Origin: Toxorhynchites rutilus septentrionalis
Lineage: Eukaryota > Arthropoda > Insecta > Diptera > Culicidae
Assembly: GCF_029784135.1 (NCBI RefSeq)
Contig: NC_073745.1
Coordinates: 111,831,716-111,895,715, forward strand
Length of the DNA: 64,000 bases
Direction: 5' to 3'
Under the pieces are notes generated by a model. The model ran no database searches, had not been told where the DNA came from, and saw nothing but the letters and a program-made list of their open reading frames with translations. Shown here piece after piece: positions 42,043-55,050 of this stretch (position 1 is the first letter of the stretch; each line of letters opens with the position of its first letter). A program made the translations under genes and the position numbers.

Positions 42043-44620
42043 TGTCCGAATGTGTCCCCTCTTCCCCTATCTGTTTTAATCAAGAATTACCTAATTTGCA
42101 TAGAACTTGAAAAATTGCGAATCAAATTGGAATTATTCAATGCTATTAATAAACGGTTGATATGAACCTTCATTTGAGAGGTTGCCTTTATTATCATCCA
42201 CCTATCTCTAATTATTCAACTTCGAAAAGGTTTATGAATTCGGGTGGATTTTTTTTTCGTTGCGGGTCACTGTATGAAGTGTGAATGGTCCGTCAGTAGA
42301 AAACGAACCTTGTTATGTCTAGGAATAAGGATTATATTTTAAATGCGGCAAACTAAAATTTTACAGGATGGAGGTAATAATGTATCGAAAAAGTTACATT
42401 ATGCTTTACCAAGGCTGCTAAAATAGTCGCCTTTTTCAATTTGAACAAATACAGCATCAAAGCTGTCTTAGATCAACTCCTCTTGGAACGTGTAAGTACG
42501 TATCGTTCAGCATTCGGCAAGCCGTCCTTGATAACAGTGTTCTCGTGGCATCTGGATGCGGCGACGACGTACAACTTCGAGATTTTAGACATTGATTCCT
42601 CTCGATTTGCGCTAGTTTCCAGTTTCCAGCCCGACAACATTAACGAGTATTGCGAAACCTCCCGCTCCACTCTGAGCTGATTGTCTCCTGTCGAGGATCG
42701 TATTTTATCAAGCTACTCTCGTTACACTTTCAAATGCCCTTATACAACCGAACAACGAATAAATATAAACGCGCGCGCGGACTTATTTACCGAGCTATGG
42801 CTGCAGATAGCAATCGCTGCTCTTGCCGGTGTGATTATGGCATGATATTTATGAAAAACACAATCTCGGCTGATTCTCGGTGGCACTGCACCAGATGCGG
42901 CTGACTCCGATGTTTAGCTGAATGTTAGCAGCACAAGTCTGTAAATCGAATCGTGGATTGATGAACAGTAAAAAATCGACAACATCGTGAAATCGATTGT
43001 ATGGTGGCCTTGAGGAAAATTCGGAAACTCGTGAGACTGCTGTCTGTCGAACAGAGAATAGAAGCAGGACACATGTTTCCAAATAGTTAAATGCAAAGGT
43101 TAACGTGGAGCAGCCGCCAATTCGAAACAGGGTGCTCGTTTTGTGTCGTTTTGAGTTGGTTTGCATTGCTTTCTTAATAACTCATGGTTTTACGATCGGT
43201 TCCGAGGTTTCCGCAAACTCATAGCTTCACACCCCACAGCATTCACACATTCATGGCTCATTAATTGACTACCAGAGTTGTGAGGAATGCAAATGAAGCA
43301 AGAATTTTTACAGCGCAGCACTCTTAAACAGAGTTCGATCCCTAGGGCTCCAATCACTAATAGCACCAATAAATTTGCACGCAATCATAGCTGCCTTCAA
43401 AGGCCGTAGGCCGTCTTTTCAGCTGGCAAGTTGATGAAATGCCATCAAAGCTACTCAACAGACGTCTGCTGTCCACGGTGATGATCTTCTGGCCTACCCT
43501 GAATGGGTAGCATGGCTTGCTCATTATGTTTTCGAATGACTTTCAGCTTGGCGCACCTTTTTTTTCCCGCAATCACGCATCGAACATTGCATCCGGAACA
43601 TAAAAAGCCACCAGTCGTACCCACGCGGTCACGCCGAGGTCCATCATCCCGAGTGATGATAATTCATTTCGAAACTATAGCTCTCCGGCGAGATTGCCGT
43701 ATAATTAATGGTCACCAGCTCTCGTCAAATGGCATCCACACATTTTTTTTTACGAGTGCCCCTCGGATATACACACATTCATTCAGGTGGGAAATTGTTA
43801 CCATTTCGTTGTGTTATTTGGATCAGGAAGCGTCCGCGTCGAGATGCGTGAGATGGGCGGACGTTTTATGGCCCTACCGCGCACGGCGTCAATTATTTGA
43901 ACACAGTGAATTTTTATCATTCTAATTAGCCGACATTTCCTCGTCCAATTCGGCCCTCGTTGGCCAATGATGATGGCAAATGGACTTCTTCGGAAGGTTG
44001 TAAAAATGATGCTCACCGAGGGTAGCGAAATTTTCAAATTGTCGCTCTCGGAATCGTTACGAAAATAATAAATTTAATGAATTACCGGTGGGACTCAAAC
44101 GGTTAACGGAACTGCCCTTGCCTGCGTCGAGTGTGGCATTTGAGACGAATGAGCACTTCTTAGTGCCTCAGCATGCGGTGACATCCGTGAAATCCGGCAA
44201 TTTATTTTGGTACACAGTTATTACACATGACAGCCACCTGCTCTGCGAAACGGCATTGATCTGTAGATTTTGATCGGCTACATCTCACTTATAACCCATT
44301 GTATGAGTGGGTCCGGCAAGCGAATAGAAGACTAGTTCTCTGGGTCGGGCTAAGGATAAATTGATTAGTTGCGGTTTTTTATCCGAAAGGGGTACTCTGG
44401 TTTAAATTTTAAAAGAGCAGAATTGTTGGTACGGGTTTACCTTGTATTGTACGCGAAATATGAAATCGCACAAGAAAATACACAAGGTTATCTACATCAG
44501 ATCCTATTGAGGATATGTAACGCTCGTGTGAAGTGCATTATTAACACTAGAAAGACTGATCATTTGCATATACCTAGATTGTCCAAAAACAGTCAAAATG
44601 ACTACTCTCGGGCAACTTAG
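42043..44620. other. Unique DNA, GC-richer from 42.4 to 44.3 kb
   Basis: No repeats shared with the rest of the window and no convincing gene. Frames at 42441-42680 (+), 42849-43166 (-) and 43503-43925 (+) have no recognised domain and overlap frames on the other strand. CpG-containing words and mixed sequence distinguish it from the AT-rich flanks. A non-coding regulatory role is possible. Confidence 0.4.
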
Positions 44621-44631
44621 ATACACTGCGT

Positions 44632-45430
44632 TTCAAAACTTTAGAACCACTCCACTTTTCTGAGTTCCCAGAGATATGTAAGAAGTCGCTTGAATTTAAG
44701 TGTATAGTGTAAAATACAATAAATGTCTTCATGGAAATTTGAACTTTATTGTTGTATTCAGGCGTGAAACATTCAGAGAATTAAAATTCCAGTGTTCGAT
44801 AACTATAGAACCAGATGAAAAAACTCTCACTCCTTTACAACATTAACATCAATTTCACGTGAATTACAATAATTTTCTAATTCGACCAAGCTACGCTATG
44901 TTGTAGTGTGTCTCTCGTTCTACGCAGAGGAAAGTGCTCGTTTAAGCTCTTCAAATCACCCATACTGCTTGTATGTTGCATCTACTGTTCGTACGATCAC
45001 TCTTCATAAGTTCTTGGTAGGGTTTTGATTTGATAAACAAGCTGACCAGTCCATGCCATGCCGTGACCTTCCGGATTTTATGAATCGATGCCAAATTACC
45101 CAATTATCACTGTGTTTTTGATGAAAAAAGAGAATGAATATGTAAATTCAATCTAAAATGTAAATGATTCTGAAGTACTTCATTGCACTGGCTGTGCATT
45201 CGTGTAAATGAAAAGTTATCTTCTACGTAGAACGAGAGACACACTACAACATAGCGCAGCTTCGTCGAAACCACTCCGAATTTATAAAAAAAAAATGTTC
45301 AAAATATTTGAATCGATTGAGAACTAAAGACGACCTATGAATTAGAAAATTATAGTGATTCATGTGAAATTGACGTTAATTTTATGAAGTAGTGAGAGTT
45401 TGTCCATCTGGTTCTATATTTATGAAACAC
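44632..45430 (-). mobile_element. Tc1-like non-autonomous element, foldback form
   Basis: The left end ACACTGCGTTTCAAAACTTTAG is of the family at 32270. The sequence 44793-44940 returns in inverse at 45215-45430 (CTCGTTCTACGCAG, GTTCTATA.TTATGAAACAC). A decayed C-terminal Tc1 fragment runs on the minus strand at 44880-45090, equivalent to 32600-32810. The last few bases of the right end are lost where the next repeat starts. Confidence 0.75.
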
Positions 45431-45433
45431 TAG

Positions 45434-45654
45434 CTGACCCGGCAAACTTCGTCCCGCCCAAAAATTGTTTTTTGTTATCAATACCTTCAAACATTCGCGT
45501 TTTCCTACATTGTTCATGGGTCCAATCCCAGAACCGTTTACTGTCTAACCACCGTAAAAACATTTATTGCACCCTAATACCTCCACATGCAAAATTTGGT
45601 TTCATTTGCTTGATTAATTCTCGAGTTATGCAGAAATTTGTGTTTCATTTGTAG
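45434..45654 (+). repeat. CTGACCCGGCAAACTTCG repeat, block D (short)
   Basis: It starts CTGACCCGGCAAACTTCG and jumps, after about 110 bases, directly into one ~140 bp monomer (ACCTCCACATGC...ATGCAGAAATTTGTG). The long non-tandem part seen in blocks A and C is deleted. It ends abruptly at a histone-like stem-loop. Confidence 0.75.
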
Positions 45655-45656
45655 AA

Positions 45657-45671
45657 GCCCTGAAAAGGGCC
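45657..45671 (-). promoter_or_regulatory. Histone 3' stem-loop without a histone gene
   Basis: The minus strand reads GGCCCTTTTCAGGGC, a good histone stem-loop core. Upstream of it on the same strand (plus coordinates above 45672) no histone coding sequence is recognised. Its left neighbour is the tandem repeat block, so the junction marks a recombination or insertion point. Confidence 0.6.
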
Positions 45672-46555
45672 ATTTGTTATATGTACTAATAAGCGTCAAA
45701 CGGTTTGTAACGAGCATAAAAAGAAAATAAGCTTCTGGAAGAAAGTTCAACTGTTTAACTGAAAATGATTAAAGAATATCAGTGTGGCACACAACAGGGT
45801 GGAATGGTAGATGAAGTATATGTGGACCGGTAAACAAAAAAAATATCATTGATTACATTAAATATGAATTTTATGGGTAAGAAACAAAAACGAGTTGAAA
45901 GTACTTACGATTTCGTGATATTTTGAGATAAAATACACATGAAGTTCATTTATTTTTAATAGATAGCTATGGTATTGTGATTTCTTTCCATTGTCTTATT
46001 CTTATTATTAGTCTTATTCTAAGACATCGCTTCTTCGGTGAAATAATGTTCATTTGTAGACTATCACAATTAAGTCGTATCGGTATCGGTGCCCATGTTG
46101 CCGCAGCCCTAAAGACACTCTTTAAGATGTACACCACCCCGTCATATATAGAAGTCATTCGCCAACTGGACTATCTTCAACTGGGCCTATCTATAACAGG
46201 ACGAACGTTAACTGGGCTGCAAATCAGTTATGTATCTATAATAGATGTCATCTTCAATTTGAAGTATTACTTTTGCTGTTTTGCAGTCCAGTTAGCGAGT
46301 AAAATTGGATGATTGTATTGATTTTCCGGCCCAATTAACCAGCGATCTCACTGTGTTGGTGACACCTTCCTCTTTGTTTTGATGAATTTTTGCATGAAAT
46401 TTGAGTGATGCATAAAATCTTGCATCTGATTACTTCAACATGTTTACATTCAGAAAAGGTCTTGCTAATTTGTTTGATAGGTTGCATACAACCAACATTC
46501 ATGGGAACGCATTTGAAAGAAAGAGTGAAAAGCACATGATTTATCTTCGCATCCG
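45672..46555. other. No recognised gene
   Basis: A 111-codon frame at 45977-46312 (+) has no recognised domain and is overlapped by a minus frame. Composition is AT-rich. Nothing else supported. Confidence 0.4.
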
Positions 46556-47260
46556 CTCGCAAAACATACGTCGCACCACAATAAAAACATTTCTTGCTCC
46601 TTAAACCCTCCATATGCGAAATTTGGCTCTTTTTGCTTGCTTACTTTTCGAGTCATGTGACCTCTCCCTCTTGGGGAGGGAGAAGAAGCGTCGAAGCACC
46701 ATAGAAACGTATCGTGCTCTCTAAAACCTCCATGGCAAATTTGATTCCGTTTGCTTGCTTGGTTCTTGAGTTATGTAGAAATTTGTGTTTCTTTTGTATG
46801 GCAGTCCTCCTTAAAGAAAGGGGAGGAGTGTCGAATCACCATAAAAACATTTCTTACCCCCTAAAACCTCCACATGCCAAATTTGGTTCCTTTTTCTTGC
46901 TTAGTTCTTAAGTTATGCAGATATTTGTGTTTCATTCGTATGGCAGCTCCCCCTAAGAGAGGGGGAGGAGTATCTAATCACCATAGACTCATTTATCACA
47001 CCCTAAAACCTCCACATGCCAAATTTCGTTTCATATGCTTGATTAATTCTCATGTAATATACGAATTTGTGTTTCATTTGTATGGCACACACTAACCCCC
47101 CCCTCCCCTCCCCTTAGAGCGGAGGGAGGGGTCTCGAACTATCATAAGAATCTACCTCGACCCCAAATCCCTCTACAAACTAATTTTCATGTCGATCGGT
47201 TCAGTAGTTTCCGAGTCCATAAGAATCAGACAGATAGACAGAAATCCATTTTTATATATA
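46556..47260 (+). repeat. ~140 bp tandem repeat, block B
   Basis: The landmark ATGYAGAWATTTGTG or its variants falls at about 46773, 46915 and 47057, spacing 142 bp. Each unit contains a C-rich/G-rich dyad (CTTAGAGCGGAGGGAGGGG at its right end). The block closes with TCGATCGGTTCAGTAGTTTC, CAGACAGATAGACAG and a TATATATA stretch, which looks like the 3' terminus of the underlying repeat element. Confidence 0.8.
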
Positions 47261-47363
47261 TACATAACATATATCTTAAGAACGATTCTGCGTAATATAC
47301 ATTTGAAAACTCTTAATGAACGTTACATTTATCATAGAGTAGCCCTCCTATATAGAAATCAAA

Positions 47364-47379
47364 GACGTAGTCCTACGTC
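47364..47379 (-). repeat. Solo terminal motif of the Helentron/HINE-like family
   Basis: GACGTAGTCCTACGTC followed by AAAAC is the start motif in minus orientation. No matching hairpin end was found to the left of it, so it is either a fragment or a very degraded copy. Confidence 0.5.
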
Positions 47380-47399
47380 AAAACAAAAAAAAACGAATT

Positions 47400-50300
47400 T
47401 CTCAAATTTGTGAATTTGGCCAGTTCAGCAACTAGGCGACACATGGTATGTCATTCTATTGTAGACATCCTCCGTCTTTTTATTAGTTGAATTGCAACCG
47501 AAGATGTCTTTTGATATTTGCTATTCTTGAAAGTTCTCGGTTACATCATCGAAGCTACGTTGAAAAAAGCTTTTAGTTTCGCCCATATACCGTGATCCCG
47601 TGAGCACTATTATATACGTTATCGCAGATAACCTTCACCAATGAGTCTATCGTTTGTGGTGGGCCAATTAAATATCCACTCCCGTCTCAACAGGTGTATC
47701 CCATCTAGACACACACACACACCCATACACGGAGACCCACATTCACATGCAAACGTATATCAAAATCTCCAGAACAACCGCGCGCCGGTCCACCCGAGAG
47801 TTCCGATCCGCACCAGATGAGTCCTCATTTGCATACGGCTCTTTGGTGCAGCGCGCGGGGAGTAAATAAATTATCATACGATTAAGAGCGATCCGATCTC
47901 TCGCTGCCAAGTGAACGTACAAACAATATGGTCTCGATCGAACCCGTTGGATTGGTTTTCGAAGCTCATCTTCACTGTTATCCTCCGGTGCGACCTCGAA
48001 ACTGGAGGCAGCGATGAGTCGACTTTAATTAACAATTGAAGCGGTCCGTTCAGTATTGCACACCGTGGGGGACCTGCTTACCTGTTTTAAATGGTTCCCA
48101 CTCGAGTCATTACTGATGTGAGATTAAAAAAAAACCCCTACACCGCCACATAGCTCGCAAAATTCTGGTGGTGGGCTCGAGATCACCTCATTGCGCATCA
48201 CTCTGTTCCGTTTCCCATGCGGACCGAATCGAATATATCAAGATCCATTAGGCGCCGTATCGCGATTGTTAACAGACTGATTTTTATGTTTGAGCCGGTT
48301 AATCCAAATACTCTGCCGGTTCAAATCGGACATGATTTTGAAGTGGTACTTAGGCCACAGGAACCATCTTTAGCGTCTCCACGTTTTACCCATCAAAATC
48401 CTCTCCTCTTTGGACCCCGAGCGCATCCGAAACCCCGGTCTCAGACTGTAGCAAAAAAAATCGATTAAAGTACGATATTTAAAATTGAACGAAACTTCTC
48501 TCCGCGTCGGTCGTCAGACTACAACGAAGAGAACGACTGCTCATAAAATCAAATTTACCAAACAAGTTCCATAGCGTCAGGTGAGCGGAAAATGACACTG
48601 CCGCCACCACTCGACGTTGTGGAAGTCGTCGTCGTCGAACGGTGAGAAAATCCAGCTCGATCGGTAAACCATAAACGCTTCGTAGCGTATTCAAACATTT
48701 TGCCAGCTTCACTTCCCGCTGCCGTAAAATCAGAGGTCCCAAAATGAATGCGCGCGTCACTTTGGGCAAAGAGTGTGTGTGCTCTCAATTGGCTCGTAAA
48801 ACTTTTCCATTTCACAAACCACAGCACACTCCTGTCTCCTCCCAGGGCCCAGGCTCAAGTCGGTGGAGCTTATTTCCGATAATCTCCGAGCTTAATGGTG
48901 TCTCATAAAAGCTGGAAAATTTGGCCGCTGTGTCCACCTCCCGTTCACTCGACTTTTGAGCGACCGAGTTCAAGCGGTTTACCTGATCTATTGTTGCCGT
49001 TTTCCCCCTTCGAGCGCCAAGAGGAAGTGGCGAACTGCGGATGGAAGGGATTCAGGAATTAAAAAGGTCAGTTGATTTGTTTCGAGATGATTTAGTTCAA
49101 TCATTAGCACCGGGCGGTATAGTTTGGCGACCGTGGAGTAAATCATAACCTTATTTAAAACACACAGCGTGAAATGAGAAATGATGATGAGAAATATGAT
49201 TGATCACGAAATATTCCTATCATTTCAGGAGATTTTCACGACAACTCTATCGTTTATTATCAGCAAACAAACGAATCTCTTAATCAAATGCTGCTGTTTC
49301 CCTCGGCAAAGCAATTGCCCTATAATTCAATAAGATCAACAGTCACAAGAACACCACATAACAACGACAAAGCGAGCGGGAACAAATTGGATATGAAAAT
49401 AAACATCCCTCTCTTCCGCCCACAGCTCCTCCCTTTTAGCGCAATGGCTAATGACTTCTATAAAATAATAAAATGTGAACTGATGATCGTGGAAAATAGT
49501 TACAGGCTCCACTGAGTTACGACCGCTCGTCGGATGATCAAGAAGAGCAAATAGGTAGCCCAGCACCGACCGATCGACGGTCGGCCGGCGCTTGTACATA
49601 TCTAGATCAGTTGATGATAAAATGATGACTATATACCCCTCCCTCAAGTGTACGATGCCTCGGCAAGTCGGTACGGTCGCGCATGTAGACCTAATGTCGA
49701 GTAAAAGTTGCGTCTCTTCTTAGTGCCGCCGCATGGGAACATTATCCCGGCGCGGGAAGGTACGCTCGTTTAACATGATTACGCGGCGCTATTCCACGCC
49801 ATCGACTGCTCGGAATTTGCGTCGTTGTCGCTGGAGAGACAGAGAGAGATCGTCTGGAGCGCAGCATACAGGTGAATCATGCCCCAGAAGATCGAATAAA
49901 TCAGAGCCGAAGATGAGCCTCGCAGTCGGGTGGTGAATCTTGAAGTTATATTCATTGTGCGGAAAGGGTTTCAATGTTTTTTTCCGCCATCGATTGAGAC
50001 GATGACGGAGGGTAAAATCTCAATTAGCTTACCAAAGCCTATGCCTCGGTTTATCCGCGTGGGGAAATTGGACCAGGATGGTGTTCACTGCGTGGCCTCA
50101 GGGTAGCTATTGTAGGGCCTTATAGCTAGACTCACCTGGAATTGGAAAGGGATTAAGAGAGTTGTTAAAATCACTATCATTACAGTAGTCGAAGGAAGAT
50201 TTGGCAGGTTGTACTTGCAGCAAAATTATGTGTGGGAAAACGAATTATTTGAGTGTAATGATGCTGATTCGTGATGATAATTTGGAGAAAGTGTTGGTAG

Positions 50301-51360
50301 TGGGACACATTTAAAAAACGAGAAAGGGCATCTGCATGATGTTGATAACCACTGTTACTTCAGTTTTGGACATTTGGGTTCTTGATTTTCTTAGGTTCCA
50401 TTCGAAGCTGTTCAAAGGTATAAATCGGCTCTCGCTCAATGTATTAAACAATCTTATTCCGATGCTTCAATAATATTCTTTGGATAAACATCACTTCTTT
50501 GTTTTATAGTCGTGGTAATATTTGTACAATTTGCGAGAAACGTGTAGATTTTGATAAAACGGCAACCGATTGCATCGATTGTATCGTAGTGTATCGGAAA
50601 CTTGTTCCACCAATAAAAATATGTCATATCCCGGTATTCTATAAGACGCCTTTTTCAAAGCAGTAGCACAACACACAAATGGAGGACAAAAAAATGGAAG
50701 GGCCTGAGTTATGAGAGTTATTAGTCCAAATTTCACTATATTTGTCTCATAACTTCTTCACTAGTATCTTTCGTTAAAATATCTATCGAAAGGCTGGTAT
50801 AGGAAAAGGAAACCGACCATCTTCGAAATACTATCGTGAGGCAATACTTTTCGTACGCCTGATCATGATCTGTGTGAGTAGCATTCAATGCACTTTTTAC
50901 GAGGAAGCTCTGAATTGAACCGATTCATGGAGAGCCATGATTTACAGTAGTTTTATAGCATATTCTTACGGAATCACGTTTTGAAGGATTATAAAATACA
51001 CCTTCTATTGGTGTCAATGCGCCCCACATTCGAGCTAACTTTTAATCAATCACTAGATGATTATTTGGCACGTATTCAGACCTTTTCTGGATTATAACAC
51101 TCACAAATATTGTAAACATCATGCTTGCACACCATTTGAATCAGATTTTCATAGTAAGACCATTAAATTAACGCATTTCGATGACCTCAATTCTGATCAT
51201 GAGTTGTCCAATTAACACGTTCGACGCCCAAAGCGACTTTTCTGAGTTTCTTGCGGAATCCAACTTGCAGATAAATTATCGAATGAAGATCCAATTTAGT
51301 TTGTAGACAACTCTTACATGATCTAGCAATATTTTATTGATTTGAAGATGAATTGACAAC
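47400..51360. other. Unique DNA with GC-richer island (47.6-50.1 kb)
   Basis: The left half contains many CpG words (GCGCGCCGG, CGGTCGGCCGGCGC), a run of ACACACACAC near 47709, CGTCGTCGTCG near 48625 and GAGACAGAGAGAGATCG near 49840. No repeat family from the window occurs. Frames at 48479-48827 (-), 49336-49647 (-) and others lack recognised domains. From 50.2 to 51.36 kb it is AT-rich and featureless. Confidence 0.4.
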
Positions 51361-51764
51361 AATTTTTTTTTATTAAATTCGTTTATTTTTACAGGCTCAA
51401 TTACATAAGTTTAAAGGAGCCGAATTCTTAAATATGTTTTTAAAACTGTATATATACAAACAATTTTCTTAAATCTATGGTTAGTAATGTGGGAAACCGA
51501 TTACTCGCGGTGGACTCGAGTTTAGAAGGGTGACATAATTATTCAGGAAAAGGATGAGATATAAGGAAATTATTACAATGTTGATAATCACACACACTCA
51601 ATTCTTAAATCTATTCGTATATCTATTGTGAATTTACATTTCAACTTGTTCAAGGGTACCAATTGCTCGAAAAGGAAGAAAAGCAGGGTATAAGAATATA
51701 AGGATAATCACACACGAACATCGATAGCTTTAAGGAAAACATATATTTGGGACATGGACAACTC

Positions 51765-54700
51765 TCACCGGCACACATTGGGCTGCCTTCCTCTAGCCCG
51801 AAGGGAGTTTTCTAAATTCGATCTTGCAACAAGATACACCTCACACGACCAAACAACGTGTTCGATGTCGTGGTAACCTCGACCACAAATGCAGTGATTT
51901 CTACCGGCCAGATTGAAACGAAAGAGTAACGCGTCTAACGAACAGTGATTGGACATGAGTCGGGAGAAGGTGCGAATAAAGTCCCGACTCAAGTCCAGAC
52001 TTTTGAACCATGGTATGATGCTAACCTTATAATCGATCGAGTGAAACCACCGGCCCAATTCATCTTCGTTCCACTTACGTTGCCAGTTTGCGATGGTATT
52101 TTTACGGACTAAAGAATAAAATTCATTACATATTATCACATTACATATTATCAATATTATCACAATTGATACGCCCATGCTTTGCATTGAAGATCGTAGG
52201 AACGATCCCCGATAGAAGATAATATGGAATATCATGGATTTTCTCCTTCATGAACAGATAAAAATGCACAGAGAAATTGATGTAGTCAGGAAAACAAACA
52301 CGGTTGGGAATATACGAAGAAGGAACAACCTGCATGGAGATGAATTCATGATATGAACTCATGAATCCGGAGTGAAAATTTAGCTCGATCAGCTGCTCAA
52401 AATTCCCGATCACCAATGGGTTCATAACCTTACACCGGATGAGGAACCGAAGAGATAATAAATTGAAGCGATCTTTTAGTGGGAGTAGGCCTGCCAAAAC
52501 CTCGAGACTCATGGTATGCGTTGAGGGCATACATCCCATCCCATCCCAATTCGGAGACAAAGATACTGAATTCGCTCGAGTTTAATGGGGTATGTTTTGG
52601 CAGCTGATTGAAAACAGAAACTGCCATACTCCATCACTGAGAGAATAGTTGTTATAACAACATTATAAGATCTTCTGGATGGGCTCCCCACCAGGTGCCG
52701 GTAAGTGTACGGAGAATGTTTATTCTCTGTTGGAATTTTTAACTTAGATACCTCATATGGGCCCCCCAAGTACATTTGGAGTCGAACCAGACCCCAAGAT
52801 ACTTGAATGACATAGCATGAGTGATCGGTTTACCCAAAAGTTGAAGCTTTGGTTTTGCTGGTCTATGCTTCCTAGAAAAAACCACCATCGCTATTTTCTC
52901 CGTGGAGAATTCGATCCCTAGCCCAATGGCCCAGGTTGAAAAATTGTTCAAAGTATCTTGTAAGGGTTCTTGCAGGTCGGATTCGTTTGATCCTACGACA
53001 GACACCACACCATCATCTGCAAGTTGTTTCAGGCTACAATTTTGTGTAAGGCAATTGTCAATGTCGCTTACATAGAAGTTGTACAAAAGGGGGCTTAAAC
53101 ATGAGCCCTGAGGGAGGCGACTTACTGCCGAATCTCCGTGAGAAAAGTTCAAATGTTTCTCACAAAGCAAGTTATATAACATATTATTCAATAGAGGCGG
53201 CAGACCCCAAGAGTGTAATTTGTCTGACAAAACCTCTATTGAAACAGAATCCAAGGCCCCCTTCATGTCCAAGAATACTGAAGCCATTTGTTTTTTTTCG
53301 GCGTAGGCCATTTGAATTTCTGAAGAAAGCAACGCAAGACAAGCATTCGTCCCCTTGCCTCTGCGGAACCCATATTCTGTATCTGAGAGTAAGCCATTCG
53401 TTTCAACCCAACGATCAAGGCGAAACAAGATCATTTTCTCCAACAATTTCCGTATACAAGACAGCATTGCTATTGGGCGGTACGAATTGAAGTCGGACGC
53501 GGGTTTTTGAATAGCTATAACTCGTACTTGTCTCCAATCATCTGGAACAATATTATTCTCCAGAAACCGATTGAATAAATTCAACAAGCGATGTTTCGCC
53601 ACATCAGGGAGATTTTTCAGCAAGTTGAACTTAATTATATCCGATCCCGGAGCAGAATTGTTACATGAAAGCAGAGCAAGAGAGAATTCTACCATCGAAA
53701 ACTCGGAATCAAGATTGCACCTATCTTGTGGTATATCTCGAACAATTTTTTGCACAGGAGCGGAATCGGGACAAACCTTCCGTGCAAAATTAAAAATTCA
53801 TCGATGTGAATATTCTTCGCTTTCATTCGTTGAAGAGCGATTTCTCACGTTTCGAGCCACTTTCCATAATTTTTTCATTGACGTTTCTCGTGATAAACCT
53901 CCCACGAATTTTCGCCAATAAGCACGTTTTTTCCCTTTGATCAAATTTTTGAACTGATTCTCAAGGGCTAAATACGTTTGAAAATTTTCAGGCGTTCCAC
54001 GTTTCCGAAAAGCTTTTAATGCATTCGATTTTTCTATATAAAGCTTGGAACATTGGCTATCCCACCATAGATTGGGGGGCCTTCGGCGAATGGTGGAACC
54101 TGGGATGGGTTTCGTTTGAGCGCGAACCGCGCTGTCATAGATCAAACGAGAAAGGAAGTTATACTCCTCCAATGGAGGTAAACCATCTCTGGAATTGATG
54201 GCTAGAGCAATCACGTCCGCATATTTTTTCCAGTCAATGTGTCTTGTGAGGTTATATGCCATGTTTATAGATTCAGAAAAATTCAACCCAATGGTGATGG
54301 AAATTTTGATTGGCAAGTGATCACTACCGTTGGGGTCCTGGATTACATTCCACATGCAATCTAACGATAGTGAATTCGAGCAAAGCGAGAGGTCAAGAGC
54401 ACTTGGGTTAGCAGGAGGTTTAGATACACGTGTTGTTTCCCCAGTATTCAAAACGGTCATATTGAAGCTGTTACAAAGGTCATATATCAACAATGAACGA
54501 TTGTCGTCGTACTGTTCCCCCCAGGCAGTTCCATGAGAGTTGAAATCTTCCTGAGCACATGTCAACAAGTTGCTTGCGGCTAACCGCAGCTCTCGGAGGC
54601 CAATACAAGCTGACAATACAGAGGCAGAGGTCTTTTCCTCTGATGTTTGCATGACAAGCAACAGCTTCAATCCCTCCAATAGGTGGAAGGTCAATTCGAA

Positions 54701-54972
54701 AAAAATGAGTGGCACTTATTGATCCCCAGTAGCACCCCTCCGTATCTGTCATCACGGTCCAAGCGTATAATATTAAAATCGTGGAAAGAGAGATCATCTC
54801 GCGAAGAAAGCCAAGTTTCGGACAGAGCAAAAACATCACAATTGAACTTATGAATTAAAAATTTGAATGTATCCAATTTAGGGATAAGACTACGACTATT
54901 CCACTGTAAAACAGTGATATCTCCGAACTCTCTATTTGAATTAGAGAGATAATCATTGCAAGAAGAGGCCAT
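51765..54972 (-). pseudogene. I-type LINE ORF2: endonuclease, RT, C-terminal finger, RNase H missing
   Basis: From 54972: endonuclease with ITVLQWNSRSL and FALSETWLSS. Frameshifts near 54710 and 54560 follow, then DFNSHGTAWG, and LDLSLCS and GSDHLPI near its end. The RT at 53755-52739 has NSAPGSDII, SYRPIAMLSCIRKLLEKMI, GFRRGKGT, VFLDMKGALDSV (first Asp), RLPQGSCLSPLLYNFY and QLADDGVV (LADD where many relatives have YADD). More frameshifts follow at 52775-52560. The RNase H domain expected in this group is absent: AKHGRI is followed within a few codons by a repeat-like ATATTATCAC stretch and then VRKNTIANWQRKWNEDELGRWFHSI. The C-terminal CCHC finger HCICGRGYHDIEHVVWSC is kept. Confidence 0.9.
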
Positions 54973-55050
54973 GTTTGCATCAATTGTTGCAAAATTGTCT
55001 TTAATACTGGAAGCATTGAGATGACAATGGTTCTGATGGAGTCGAAAACA

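Noticed and set aside
46335..46656. Minus-strand frames with Cys and His residues resembling a zinc finger
   Set aside because: Spacing does not fit a known finger and part of the frame lies in the tandem repeat block.
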